A DNA stretch of 64,000 bases from Bradyrhizobium glycinis (GCF_016031655.1 NZ_JACCHQ010000001.1:62001-126000), one strand, 5' to 3'. Positions 20,449 through 28,802 are shown, counted from the first letter of the stretch. Made by a program: numbers and translations. Notes: generated by a model from the sequence alone, not told the origin.

Positions 20449-21423
20449 TCAGCGATCCGACGAACCAGTCCCCGTCCGCACCGCTGGGCTGGACCCGGGC
20501 TGCACGCCCGGTCGCGTCTGGCTCGCGCCTGCGCGGGCGCGCTGGCGCTCGCCGTCATGCAGCGCCGACTGGTACTTCGCGCGGGTGACCGCGAGCGTCG
20601 AGCCGCGCCAGGCCGCCAGCATCACCAGCGCCGATCGCTCGGCGAGGCGGTCGTAGAGCCGCGACAGACGGTACACGGCGTTCACGGACGTTCCGATCTC
20701 CGGCTTGAAGAACAAGAGGATGCGCTGGAACACCGGGCTCGGCATGTCGAGCGCGCGCGCGGCGACCGCAAGCGCCTCGCCGCCGGCATCATCGACGATC
20801 TGGGCTGCGACGCGCGAGGGCAGGATCAGGCTGTCGCCGAGCTCGAAGGTGAAGTTTTCGATATCGCCTGCGATCGCCGCCATCTCCAGGATCTGGATCG
20901 CGCGCTTGGCGCGCACGGTCGGAATACGGGGGGCGGCCTTCAGCGGGGTCTGCGCCAGATTGTGCAGGATCAGCGTGCGCTCGGAGGCGTCGGCGCGGAA
21001 GAACATGTCGTGGATCTCGGCCGCTTCCTTCGGCTGCATCGCCATGTTGGCGGCCATGCGCTGCTCGGCCTCGGTCGGCACGCGCGCTGGAGCGGGCGCG
21101 ACCGGCGGGGCGGGGATCTCCCGGGCCAGTGGAATCCTGGGGCCTTCCTGGCTCGCGACCAGGCCGAGCTTCTGCAGGATCGGGACGGGCGTCTGCGGAT
21201 AGACCGCGAGCCGCGCCTTGACGGCTGCGCGCGTCGCGTCGTCGACCTGGTCGATCAGCCGCGTGGCGAGCTCGACGAATTGCCGCTGCTCGTCGTCGCT
21301 GTGGGTGCTGGTCTGGACGTAAAGGTCGGTCAGCACGCGCAGCAGCGTCGGGCGGACATCGACACCTTCGCGACGGGACAGGGTCATCAGCCCGTCGAAT
21401 CCGGGAAACAGCGACTTGGTCAT
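20449..21423 (-). CDS. DUF2336 domain protein
   Basis: A 324-residue all-helical protein of the DUF2336 family, common in alphaproteobacteria and without assigned function. It starts MTKSLFPGFDGLMTLSRREG; the N-terminal half has HEAT-like helices (LRVLTDLYVQ, QFVELATRLIDQVDDATRAA), a Pro/Ala linker lies at about residues 102-118, and the second helical block continues to about residue 285. The last 30 residues are Gly/Ser/Arg-rich and variable. A TTAA-N7-TTAA site lies 53-67 bases upstream of the start, so regulation by the cell-cycle regulator CtrA is possible. Confidence 0.82.
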   Translation of the reverse strand: MTKSLFPGFDGLMTLSRREGVDVRPTLLRVLTDLYVQTSTHSDDEQRQFVELATRLIDQVDDATRAAVKARLAVYPQTPVPILQKLGLVASQEGPRIPLAREIPAPPVAPAPARVPTEAEQRMAANMAMQPKEAAEIHDMFFRADASERTLILHNLAQTPLKAAPRIPTVRAKRAIQILEMAAIAGDIENFTFELGDSLILPSRVAAQIVDDAGGEALAVAARALDMPSPVFQRILLFFKPEIGTSVNAVYRLSRLYDRLAERSALVMLAAWRGSTLAVTRAKYQSALHDGERQRARAGASQTRPGVQPGSSPAVRTGTGSSDR

Positions 21424-21475
21424 GGAGGCGTACGCAACTCGGGAAAGACTTGGGGCGAGCCTACCGCAGCTTCGT

Positions 21476-21490
21476 TTAAAGCCTCGTTAA
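21476..21490. promoter_or_regulatory. Candidate CtrA box (TTAA-N7-TTAA)
   Basis: TTAAAGCCTCGTTAA: two TTAA half-sites separated by exactly seven bases, as in the TTAA-N7-TTAA(C) CtrA consensus of alphaproteobacteria. It is 53 bases from the DUF2336 start (minus strand) and about 190 bases upstream of the small gene at 21676. The match is seen directly; binding is inference, and the final C of the full consensus is G here. Confidence 0.5.
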
Positions 21491-21600
21491 GGAAAACGAG
21501 GCGTGAAGCCGGCCCTGCAATTTGAGCCGTTGTCGTGCCGCAACGGGACGGCGCGGCGCGGTCCGTGCGGCTACGGTCGAAGGGGCGCGTTTACACCCCG

Positions 21601-21608
21601 TTAACCAT
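21601..21608 (+). promoter_or_regulatory. Candidate CtrA half-site TTAACCAT
   Basis: TTAACCAT is the 8-base CtrA-like motif described for rhizobial promoters. It lies 68 bases before the start of the small gene at 21676. An 8-base match has a substantial chance of being random, so this is only supportive of the nearby paired site. Confidence 0.35.
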
Positions 21609-21675
21609 GAGCTGATCTTAATGAATGCATGTTGCTGGGGCGCGTTCGGTCGCGCGGCAATTGAAGAGAGCTGAC

Positions 21676-21864
21676 ATGGGGACCATCATCGAATTTCCGG
21701 CCGGTCGCCGGGTGGGCTCGTCCGGGGATGTCGCTCCGCGCGCGGACATGGGAACGGTCGTGATCCTTCCCGTGATCCGTATCGAGCGTGAGGCGGACGA
21801 AACCAGTGGCGATCGCGGGCCGGAGCAGGGCACAGCGCCGGGGCGCCGTCGTCGCCGTCGCTGA
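21676..21864 (+). CDS. Small conserved protein (MGTIIEFP type), 62 aa
   Basis: A 62-residue protein starting MGTIIEFPAGRRVGSS, preceded by GAGAG six bases before the ATG. Residues 1-8 (MGTIIEFP) are echoed at residues 23-30 (MGTVVILP), and both copies are preceded by the reading RADMGT if the sequence is read upstream of the start, so a short tandem duplication may have built it. The end is very basic (RRRRRR). I recall similar MGTIIEFP-type small proteins in Bradyrhizobium annotations but know no function. It precedes a lipoprotein gene. Confidence 0.6.
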   Translation: MGTIIEFPAGRRVGSSGDVAPRADMGTVVILPVIRIEREADETSGDRGPEQGTAPGRRRRRR

Positions 21865-21880
21865 CATCCGGCTTCATGCA

Positions 21881-22642
21881 ATGTCGGACTTCATCCGCCA
21901 GATCCGGCCTGTCCTGTCGGCCGTCCTGCTCACGCTGTTAGGCGCGTTGCTCGCGGCGTGTAGCGGCGGCGACTTCGGCCGCACCCGCGAGAGCATGCGC
22001 AGCGACGACATGCATCGCTGGCTCGGTGCGGAGGTCACCTCCAGCGTCGGCCTGAAGCCATCGCAATTCCAGCTCACCGACGAAGAGCGCCAGCTTCGCG
22101 ATCTCGCCTATCCCATGATCGAGCCGCCGCTGTCGCGCCCCGCATGGAAGAGCGTGTTCGGCGACTACAAGACGCTGCCCTCGCCGTGGCGGCAGAAGGT
22201 CGTGTTCGACCGCACCATGTATGGGCGCACGCTGATCGACGAGCCGCACCGTTCGCATTCCTCGCGCTATGCGCAGCTGATCGAGGACGTGCGCAACGAC
22301 ATCACCCGCTTCGAACCGTTCTTCGCATCCGCGATCCGCGTCATCGATCTCGATAGGAAGCGCGATGCCAGCATGGCGCGCGTCTCCGCGCTCTCGCCAA
22401 GGGAGAGAGACGACGCGGTCGCGCGCATGCAGGAGAACTCGCTGATCATCCAGTGGGTGCAGCAATGCCTGGAGCAGCGCATCTCGTCCTACCGCTGGGC
22501 GCTGGAGCGCCTGGTGATCCAGGCACCTGACGGCATGGCCGCCGATGCCGACCGCCTGATCGGCGAGCTCGCCGCCCAGACCGCCAATCCGCCGGTCCAG
22601 GGGCAACCGCCCTACGGTCGCGCGGTGGTCTCGAAGGGCTGA
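21881..22642 (+). CDS. Putative lipoprotein
   Basis: A 253-residue protein with a lipoprotein signal: positively charged start (MSDFIRQIRP), hydrophobic core and lipobox LLAACSGG with the lipidated Cys near residue 27. The mature part is Arg-rich and helical with PLSRPAWKSVFGDYKTLPSP and ALERLVIQAPDG segments that I do not recognise as a named family. It lies 16 bases after the MGTIIEFP-type gene and may be co-transcribed. The frame opens 31 codons upstream, overlapping the previous gene, but the ATG at 21881 gives the signal sequence. Confidence 0.75.
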   Translation: MSDFIRQIRPVLSAVLLTLLGALLAACSGGDFGRTRESMRSDDMHRWLGAEVTSSVGLKPSQFQLTDEERQLRDLAYPMIEPPLSRPAWKSVFGDYKTLPSPWRQKVVFDRTMYGRTLIDEPHRSHSSRYAQLIEDVRNDITRFEPFFASAIRVIDLDRKRDASMARVSALSPRERDDAVARMQENSLIIQWVQQCLEQRISSYRWALERLVIQAPDGMAADADRLIGELAAQTANPPVQGQPPYGRAVVSKG

Positions 22643-22809
22643 GGGGTCGCGCCCAGTTCCGCCGGAACAGGGCTGCCGAACCTATGCCAGCTGTGGCGCT
22701 CACCGTTCAGCCTAAGGCCGAATCGCCCTGATTGGCGCTTGTTCTTCCCGGCCATATCGATAGGATTGCACTGTTACCACCAAGTCATTTTGCACGAAGG
22801 TCTATTGCG

Positions 22810-25800
22810 ATGAGCAGCAATTCCGGGATGCGGCTTGAGGTCCGTCGAAACTCCACGCCTGCGCGAAAAGTGCTGGTTCTTGCCATTCTCTTGGGATCGG
22901 CCGGCTCGGCCGCCGCGCTGACCAAGGAGGCCGCGGTCGAGAACTGCCGGATGACCGTGGGCAAGCCGATCGTGCAAGCCTGCATGCAGGCCCAAGGCGG
23001 TCGCAAGGCCGGCGCCGACATCGAGGGGTGCCGCGCCAAGGCCTCGCCGCAGGTCAGGGCCTGCGTGATGGCGGCACTCAATGCCGCCAACGGCCGGGCC
23101 AATGTCGCCGTCGAGCTGCCGAAGGAAGCGGCGCCGAAGCTGGAGCCCGGCACCGCACTGCCGAAGGGCTTCATCGCGCCGCCCCGCACCATCGCCGACA
23201 TCACGGCGATCCTCGATAGCGAGAAGCCGAACGAGAAGCTGATTTTGGAGCTGAAAGCGGACGCCGATTCCACGCCCACGGGCAAGGAATCGCGCGCAGA
23301 TCTCGCCCAGTTCTATTTCGATCGCGCCAATGCGCGTGCGCAGCTTGGTCGGCTTGCTGAATCCATTGCGGATGCCAGCAAGGCCGTCGAGGTCGGCCGC
23401 GGCGCGGTCGAGCCTCAGCTGATGGGCCGCTTGCAGCAGCTCCTCTCGCTGCAATACGCCGCAGCCGGCGATCCAAAGCGGTCGATGGAGGTGATCCAGA
23501 GGTTGTTGCGTGAGACCGCCACCCAGAAAGGCGCAAAAGGATACCAATTGAGCGCCAACCGGTCCGTTGTCGGCAACCTCATCCAGATGGGCGATGTCGC
23601 CCAGGCGGAAGCGTATCTGCGTCGCACACAGGCCGCAATCCAGGAGGCGCGCACAAGCGGTCATCCGGGGTGGCGCGCCTCCTATGCGCGCCTCGGGCAG
23701 AACTGGGAAGCGGAGTTCGAAGCGACCAGGGCGATGATCTTCGAAGCGCGCGGGCAGTTCGCGGAGGCCGAGGCCGCCTATCGCGTGGCCGAGCAGCGCA
23801 AGCGGGCCGGCATGAAGGGCGTGATGGACTCGGACAATCCGCCGGCAGAAACCGTCTTCCTGCAGTCGGTCGACAACCTGGTGCTCAGTCAGGCCCGCAT
23901 GAAGGCGCGGCAAGGCCGGCTTGCCGAAGCCGAGGTCGATGCCCGCCGCGCTCTGCTGGCGCGACTGAAGGACACCGGCAAATACAATCCGGTGACGCCG
24001 CGCTACGTCATGGGCCTTGCCGGCATTCTGGTCGAACAGGGCCGCTATGGGGAAGCCGAGCAGCTCGGCCGCGTCGCCCTGGAGATCAACAACACCGTCG
24101 GTGTTCCCGACGATTCTCAATCCACCGTGCAATTGCTGTCGCAACTGGCCGGCATCCTGACGCTCCAGCGCAAGGTGGCTGAAGCCAACGCGATATACGC
24201 GGCGATCGACAAGGCGATTGCCAATTGGGAGCCGCAGCGCCGCCAGGTGTTCGAGCTCAATCCGTCGCGCATTCTCTCGCTCTATTCGTCCGGCCAGCTC
24301 GAGGCCGGCATCGCCGCGGCCGAGCAATTGGTGAAGAAGCAGGTCGGGCGCGTCGGCGAAAATCATTTCGATGCGGCCTCGGCGCGCGGCACGCTGGCGG
24401 TCGGTCTGATGCGGGCGCGGCGCGATGCCGAGGCGATCCGCGAATTCAAGGCCGCCATCCCGGTCATGATGGCGAGTGCGCGGGAAAACGCCGACGACGA
24501 GAACACCACCGTGGTCGCCGCGCGCAGCCAGCGCCTGCAGAGCATCGTGGAAAGCTATTTCGTGCTGCTTGCACGCACCGAAGCTGCAAGCGGCGGGGTG
24601 GGCGAGGAGACCTTCAGTCTCGCGGACGCCGTCCGCGGCCGTTCGGTCCAGCAGGCGCTGGCGGCTTCCAGTGCGCGCGCGGCAGCAAAGGATCCCGCGC
24701 TCGCCGAACTCGTGCGCAAGGAGCAGGATCTGACCAAGCAGGTCAATGCGCAGCTTGGGACGCTCAACAACGTGCTGGCGCTTCCGTCAACCGAGCGGGA
24801 CGAGAAGAGCGTGCAGCAGATCCAGGCCTCGATCGCCGCCTTGCGTACCGAACGCGACAGGGCGCGCCAGGAGATCAAGCAGAAGTTTCCGGTCTACGCC
24901 GATCTCGTCTCCCCGAAGCCGCCCAGCGTCGCCGAAATCCGCGCGACGCTCGCCGATGGGGAGGCGATGTTGTCGTTCTATTTCGGCCAGAGCGGCAGTT
25001 TCGTCTGGGCCGTGCCGAAATCGGGCCCGGTGGCGTTCGCCGCGGTCAACGCCAGGATCGGCGATATCGAGACCAAGATCCGCAAGCTGCGCGAGGCGCT
25101 CGAGCCGCAGGCGGCGATGATCTCGGACATTCCGCCGTTCGATCTCAAGCTCGGCTACGAGCTCTACGAGCTGCTGCTGAAGCCGGTCGAGAGCGGATGG
25201 AAGCCGGCCAAGAACCTGATCGTCGTGACCAACGGCGCTCTCGGACTTCTGCCGCTGTCCTTGTTGCCGACGGCACCGGCGGAGGTGGCCGCCGACGAGG
25301 ACCCGCTCTTCGTCGGCTATCGCAACGTGCCTTGGCTGGCGCGAACCCATGCCGTGTCGACGGTGCCCTCGGCTGCGGCGTTGCGCACGTTGCGGCAATT
25401 GCCGCCGGGCAAGCCCGGCCGCGCCGACCTCGTGGCCTTTGGCGATCCCTATTTCAACGGCGAGCAGCAGGCCGAGGCGGAAGGCGGCGGAGAGAAGGTT
25501 CAGCTCGCCGACGCCGGCGGCAACATCACGCGCGGCGGTCCGCTGAAGCGGCGCAACAGTCCCAAGCTCGAAGGCATCGACAGCGCCGAGCTCGGTCTGT
25601 TGCCCCGTTTGCCCGACACCGCCGACGAGTTGAAATCGATCGCATTGGCACTGCAGGCGGACCCTTCCAAGGTGCTGTTCCTCGGCAAGAGTGCGACCGA
25701 GAGCGCGGTGAAGACCATGAATCTGTCCGGCTTCAGGATCCTGGCCTTTGCCACCCATGGGCTCGTCCCGGGTGAGCTGAACGGGCTGACGCAGCCGGCA

Positions 25801-26229
25801 CTCGCTCTGTCGTCGCCGGCGGTGACGGGCGAGGGCGGCGACGGTCTCCTGACCATGGAGGAGATTCTCGGCCTCAAGCTGGACGCGGACTGGGTTATCC
25901 TGTCGGCCTGCAACACCGGGGCAGGAGCCGGCGCCGGTGCAGAGGCCGCATCCGGGCTCGGGCGCGCCTTCTTCTACGCCGGAACGCGCGCGCTGCTGGT
26001 GACGAACTGGTCGGTGCATTCACAGTCGGCGCGGCAATTGGTGACCGACCTGTTCAAGCGGCAGGCCGACGATCCCAAATTGTCACGCAGCGAGGCGCTG
26101 CGCCAGGCCGCGATGGCGCTCGTCGATGGCCCGGGTTATCTCAACGGCGAAGGCAAGACCGAGTTTGCCTATGCGCATCCGCTGTTCTGGGCGCCGTACA
26201 CGATCATCGGCGATGGCGGCTTGCGTTGA
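22810..26229 (+). CDS. Exported TPR-CHAT domain (caspase-like) protein
   Basis: A 1139-residue protein starting MSSNSGMRLEVRRNS, with a signal-peptide-like core (VLVLAILLGSAGSAAAL, about residues 19-35) that suggests export. Residues about 40-100 hold four spaced cysteines in two similar units (NCRMTVGK...VQACM and GCRAKASP...VRACV). Helical TPR-type repeats fill about residues 150-620 (for example LGRLAESIADASKAVEVGRG). The CHAT domain is at about 790-1135: a caspase-type dyad is present, His983 in AFATHGLVPGE and Cys1034 in LSACNTGAGAG. CHAT proteins are clan CD cysteine proteases when the dyad is intact. It leads a four-gene operon (26255, 26695, 26910). An upstream ATG (22732) would bury the signal sequence. 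Confidence 0.9.
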   Translation: MSSNSGMRLEVRRNSTPARKVLVLAILLGSAGSAAALTKEAAVENCRMTVGKPIVQACMQAQGGRKAGADIEGCRAKASPQVRACVMAALNAANGRANVAVELPKEAAPKLEPGTALPKGFIAPPRTIADITAILDSEKPNEKLILELKADADSTPTGKESRADLAQFYFDRANARAQLGRLAESIADASKAVEVGRGAVEPQLMGRLQQLLSLQYAAAGDPKRSMEVIQRLLRETATQKGAKGYQLSANRSVVGNLIQMGDVAQAEAYLRRTQAAIQEARTSGHPGWRASYARLGQNWEAEFEATRAMIFEARGQFAEAEAAYRVAEQRKRAGMKGVMDSDNPPAETVFLQSVDNLVLSQARMKARQGRLAEAEVDARRALLARLKDTGKYNPVTPRYVMGLAGILVEQGRYGEAEQLGRVALEINNTVGVPDDSQSTVQLLSQLAGILTLQRKVAEANAIYAAIDKAIANWEPQRRQVFELNPSRILSLYSSGQLEAGIAAAEQLVKKQVGRVGENHFDAASARGTLAVGLMRARRDAEAIREFKAAIPVMMASARENADDENTTVVAARSQRLQSIVESYFVLLARTEAASGGVGEETFSLADAVRGRSVQQALAASSARAAAKDPALAELVRKEQDLTKQVNAQLGTLNNVLALPSTERDEKSVQQIQASIAALRTERDRARQEIKQKFPVYADLVSPKPPSVAEIRATLADGEAMLSFYFGQSGSFVWAVPKSGPVAFAAVNARIGDIETKIRKLREALEPQAAMISDIPPFDLKLGYELYELLLKPVESGWKPAKNLIVVTNGALGLLPLSLLPTAPAEVAADEDPLFVGYRNVPWLARTHAVSTVPSAAALRTLRQLPPGKPGRADLVAFGDPYFNGEQQAEAEGGGEKVQLADAGGNITRGGPLKRRNSPKLEGIDSAELGLLPRLPDTADELKSIALALQADPSKVLFLGKSATESAVKTMNLSGFRILAFATHGLVPGELNGLTQPALALSSPAVTGEGGDGLLTMEEILGLKLDADWVILSACNTGAGAGAGAEAASGLGRAFFYAGTRALLVTNWSVHSQSARQLVTDLFKRQADDPKLSRSEALRQAAMALVDGPGYLNGEGKTEFAYAHPLFWAPYTIIGDGGLR

Positions 26230-26254
26230 CGGGATGGGAAAGGGGGGCAGGGAA

Positions 26255-26698
26255 ATGAAGCGGAATATGTTGCTCGGGTTTGTGGCTGCAGCTTTGCTCG
26301 TCTCTGCGCCATCGCGTGCCACGCTGTTGATCACGGAAGAGGAAGCCAAGCTGCCGCCTCCCAAGGGAGCGGTTGCCGTCGAACAGCGCGGTATCCTGCG
26401 GGGCCCCAAGGTCGAGTTCGTCTCGCCGGGCAAGGCGGCAAGCTCGCCGCTGCCGCTGGTGTTGAAATTTCTGTCCTATGGCGGGGCGAAGATCGACCCG
26501 GACTCGGTCAAAGTGATCTTCCTCCGCACGCCGAATGTCGACCTGACCCCTAGGGTCAAGCCCTTCGTGCAGGCTGACGGCATCAACATGAAGGATGCGG
26601 AGCTGCCGCCTGGCGAATACACGGTGCGCGTCGATATCAAGGACAGCGATGGCCGGCCGGGCACGGCCGTCTTCACCCTGAAGGTCGCGCCAAAGTGA
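26255..26698 (+). CDS. Small exported protein downstream of the CHAT gene
   Basis: A 147-residue protein with a clear signal peptide (MKRNMLLGFVAAALLVSAPSR) and a mature part rich in beta-strand sequence (VEFVSPGKAASSPLPLVLKF, then VKVIFLRTPNVDLTPRVKPF and ELPPGEYTVRVDIKDSDGRP), which looks like a single Ig-like fold. A GGGGGGCAGGGAA sequence just before the ATG is a strong ribosome-binding site. It begins 25 bases after the CHAT gene, and its stop overlaps the next gene's GTG (GTGA). No family recognised; it may be a periplasmic partner or substrate of the CHAT protein. Confidence 0.75.
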   Translation: MKRNMLLGFVAAALLVSAPSRATLLITEEEAKLPPPKGAVAVEQRGILRGPKVEFVSPGKAASSPLPLVLKFLSYGGAKIDPDSVKVIFLRTPNVDLTPRVKPFVQADGINMKDAELPPGEYTVRVDIKDSDGRPGTAVFTLKVAPK

Positions 26699-26907
26699 CG
26701 TGCGTCCAAGTGACCTGCCCCTACTGCCGGTCCGAAAGTGCCGAGGGTGCGTTGGTCTGCGCTTCGTGCGGGCGCGATATCGCCATTCCCACCATGGTGC
26801 TTGCCGAGCGCGACGATCTCTTGCGCAAGCGCGACGAACTGCGCGATGAATTGAAACGGGCCAGAGACGAGATCGAAACCATCACAAGGCGAAGGAAGTC
26901 GCGCTAG
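26695..26907 (+). CDS. Small zinc-ribbon coiled-coil protein, 70 aa
   Basis: A 70-residue protein translated from a GTG that overlaps the previous stop codon (GTGA). It has a zinc ribbon, CPYC-x10-CASC (residues 8-24), followed by a charged coiled-coil (LAERDDLLRKRDELRDELKR, about residues 35-65) that would favour dimerization or partner binding. The next gene starts 2 bases after its stop and has the same CPxC-x10-CxxC ribbon. Function unknown; probably cytoplasmic because it has no signal peptide. Confidence 0.75.
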   Translation: MTCVQVTCPYCRSESAEGALVCASCGRDIAIPTMVLAERDDLLRKRDELRDELKRARDEIETITRRRKSR

Positions 26908-26909
26908 CG

Positions 26910-27674
26910 ATGGAATGTCCTTTCTGCGCCGAGACGATCAAGGACGAGGCCATCGCGTGCAAGCATTGTTCGCGCGACTTGCGCGTCGTACGGCCGACCC
27001 TTCTCGAGATCGACGAGATCGTGGCCGAGCTGGACAAGCTCAGGCGGGATCTCGATCGCGTCAACGTCCGTCTCGAGCGCTACAACAATCCGTTGCGCTA
27101 CTACGGAACGCATGCGGTGCTCTATGTTGCGATCCCATCCCTGCTGCTGGTGATCGCGCATGTGCTCGTAACCATCACCTTCAACCTCTCCCCGATCCCG
27201 CTTCGGATCGCCTCGATCGCTGTGCCGCTCTTGTTCGGATTGATCGCCTATCCGCTACACAGGGTCTACTTCCTGGCGGCATTCGTGCTCGCGCTTCTCA
27301 CCGCTTGTGTCAGCATCCTGGCGATGCTGACGATCACCGGGCTCCACGATCATGTTCCGATCCTTCCGACCGTATGGATCGAATGGCGGGAGGTGTTCGA
27401 ATATGGCGCCAGCATCCTGCTCGCCTTCGTCTCGGGCAACATTCTCAGTGTCGTGATCTTCCAGACAGTGCCGCGCGTGCTGACCCAGGGCGGCAAGCCG
27501 AACGCGTTCGCCTTCCGCATGGCGCGTCTGCTGGGGCAGCATGTCGGGGAGGAGCAGCTGCGCCGCCGCGCCCGCTTGATGCAGAACCTCATGCAGACCT
27601 TGGGGCCGCTGGCCGGCGTTGCCGCGACCGGTATAGGCTCGATCTATGCGGGGTTGAAGGGCTTGCTGGGATAG
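26910..27674 (+). CDS. Zinc-ribbon membrane protein with four transmembrane helices
   Basis: A 254-residue protein. Residues 3-19 form a zinc ribbon (CPFC-x10-CKHC), followed by a short coiled-coil (IDEIVAELDKLRRDLDRVNV) and four hydrophobic helices (about residues 68-92, 95-115, 119-142 and 166-188). After a charged segment (LGQHVGEEQLRRRARLMQNL) the C-terminus is Gly/Ala-rich and hydrophobic (LGPLAGVAATGIGSIYAGL). It is the last gene of the CHAT operon. The combination of zinc ribbon, coiled-coil and membrane core next to a protease gene suggests a membrane effector or sensor, but this is inference. No known family recognised. Confidence 0.8.
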   Translation: MECPFCAETIKDEAIACKHCSRDLRVVRPTLLEIDEIVAELDKLRRDLDRVNVRLERYNNPLRYYGTHAVLYVAIPSLLLVIAHVLVTITFNLSPIPLRIASIAVPLLFGLIAYPLHRVYFLAAFVLALLTACVSILAMLTITGLHDHVPILPTVWIEWREVFEYGASILLAFVSGNILSVVIFQTVPRVLTQGGKPNAFAFRMARLLGQHVGEEQLRRRARLMQNLMQTLGPLAGVAATGIGSIYAGLKGLLG

Positions 27675-27685
27675 CTGAACCTTCC

Positions 27686-27714
27686 GAAGCGCGCTTGCCG
27701 GCCTATCGCGCTTC
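27686..27714. terminator. Convergent hairpin at the CHAT/ars boundary
   Basis: GAAGCGCG (27686-27693) pairs with CGCGCTTC (27707-27714), an 8-base stem with a 13-base loop. It overlaps the arsC stop codon and lies just after the last CHAT-operon gene. No T-run follows, so this is a weak terminator call. Confidence 0.35.
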
Positions 27715-28104
27715 CACCACTTCGCCGTCTTCCTTCACGAAGCGGCCGACCGGATTGTCCAGGAGATCGATCACGGCCTCCGACGGCCGGCACAAGCGCG
27801 TGCCCTTTGGCGTCACCACGATCGGGCGGTTGATGAGAATGGGATGGGCGACCATGAAATCGAGGAGCTCGTCATCGCTCCATTTGGGATCGTCCAGGCC
27901 GAGCTCCTTGTAGGGCGTTCCCTTCTCGCGCAGCAGCGCGCGAACCGGAATGCTCATGGCCGCGATCAGCTCCTTGAGCTTGTCCCGCGAGGGCGGCGTC
28001 TTGAGATATTCGACGACGACGGGTTCAGTGCCGCTCTGCCGGATCATCGCCAGCGTGTTGCGCGAGGTGCCGCAGGCGGGGTTGTGATAGATCGTGACGG
28101 TCAT
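27703..28104 (-). CDS. arsC: Arsenate reductase (glutaredoxin-coupled)
   Basis: A 133-residue ArsC of the glutaredoxin/thioredoxin-fold class, reducing arsenate to arsenite. The catalytic cysteine is at position 11 in YHNPACGTSRNTLAMIR, and the conserved arginines that bind the oxyanion follow (ALLREKGTPYKELG, and the RPIVV segment near residue 95). It overlaps aqpS by four bases (ATGA), completing an arsR-aqpS-arsC operon. ArsH, which follows arsC in the Sinorhizobium meliloti operon, is absent here. Confidence 0.93.
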   Translation of the reverse strand: MTVTIYHNPACGTSRNTLAMIRQSGTEPVVVEYLKTPPSRDKLKELIAAMSIPVRALLREKGTPYKELGLDDPKWSDDELLDFMVAHPILINRPIVVTPKGTRLCRPSEAVIDLLDNPVGRFVKEDGEVVEAR

Positions 28105-28802
28105 CGAACTGTCTCCGTGATTGCGATCGAGGCGGACGCGCGTGAGCGTCCGAGCAGCCAGTGCATCAGCAGCATGCCGGCGAACGCTCCGCACAGCTCG
28201 GCAATGATGAAGCCGGGCAGGTCGGCGGGGCGTATCCCCGAGAACGTATTGGTCAGGGACCTCGCAATGGCCACCGCCGGATTGGCGAACGAGGTGGAGG
28301 CCGTGAACCAATAGGCCGCAGTGATGTAGAGGCCGACCAGCCAGGGGATCGCCGTCCGCTGAAACCGGATGCCGGCCAGGATCGTCGCGACCAGGCCGAA
28401 GGCCGCGACCGCTTCGGCGAACCATTGCGGCCCTCCGGTGCGGACCTTCGTCGAGAGCTCGAGCAGCGGCAGGCCGAACATCAGATGCGCCGCCATCGTT
28501 CCCGCGATTCCGCCGGCGATCTGCACGGCAATATAGAACGCAGCCTCATGTCCCGAAAGCTCGCGCTTGCCGGTGAAGACGAGCGTCACTGCGGGATTGA
28601 AGTGTGCGCCGGAGATCGGGCCGAGCACCGTGATCAGGACAACCAGGATGGCGCCGGTCGGCAAGGTGTTGCAGAGCAGCGCAAGGGCGACGTCCTTGGT
28701 CAGCGTCTCCGCCATGATGCCGGAGCCGACCACGGTGGCGACGAGAATGCCTGTGCCGAGCGCTTCGGCCGCAAGGCGCCGCGAGAGATCGAATTTGTCC
28801 AT
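28101..28802 (-). CDS. aqpS: Aquaglyceroporin, arsenite channel (AqpS-like)
   Basis: A 233-residue major intrinsic protein with six helices and two NPA boxes: HFNPAVTLVFTG (first) and FANPAVAIARSL (second). In water channels the residue after the second NPA is usually Arg; here it is Val, as reported for the arsenite channel AqpS of Sinorhizobium meliloti, where a Val replaces the selectivity-filter Arg. I take the start at MDKFDLSRR (28802), where the ATG overlaps the arsR stop by one base (TGATG). Together with ArsC it would let arsenite leave the cell after arsenate reduction, replacing an ArsB pump. Confidence 0.92.
   Translation of the reverse strand: MDKFDLSRRLAAEALGTGILVATVVGSGIMAETLTKDVALALLCNTLPTGAILVVLITVLGPISGAHFNPAVTLVFTGKRELSGHEAAFYIAVQIAGGIAGTMAAHLMFGLPLLELSTKVRTGGPQWFAEAVAAFGLVATILAGIRFQRTAIPWLVGLYITAAYWFTASTSFANPAVAIARSLTNTFSGIRPADLPGFIIAELCGAFAGMLLMHWLLGRSRASASIAITETVR

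Noticed and set aside
22810..27674. A known gasdermin or Craspase (type III-E) locus
   Set aside because: The CHAT protein is similar in catalytic class, but there is no gasdermin-like partner, no Cas protein and no CRISPR array; the CHAT protein also appears exported.
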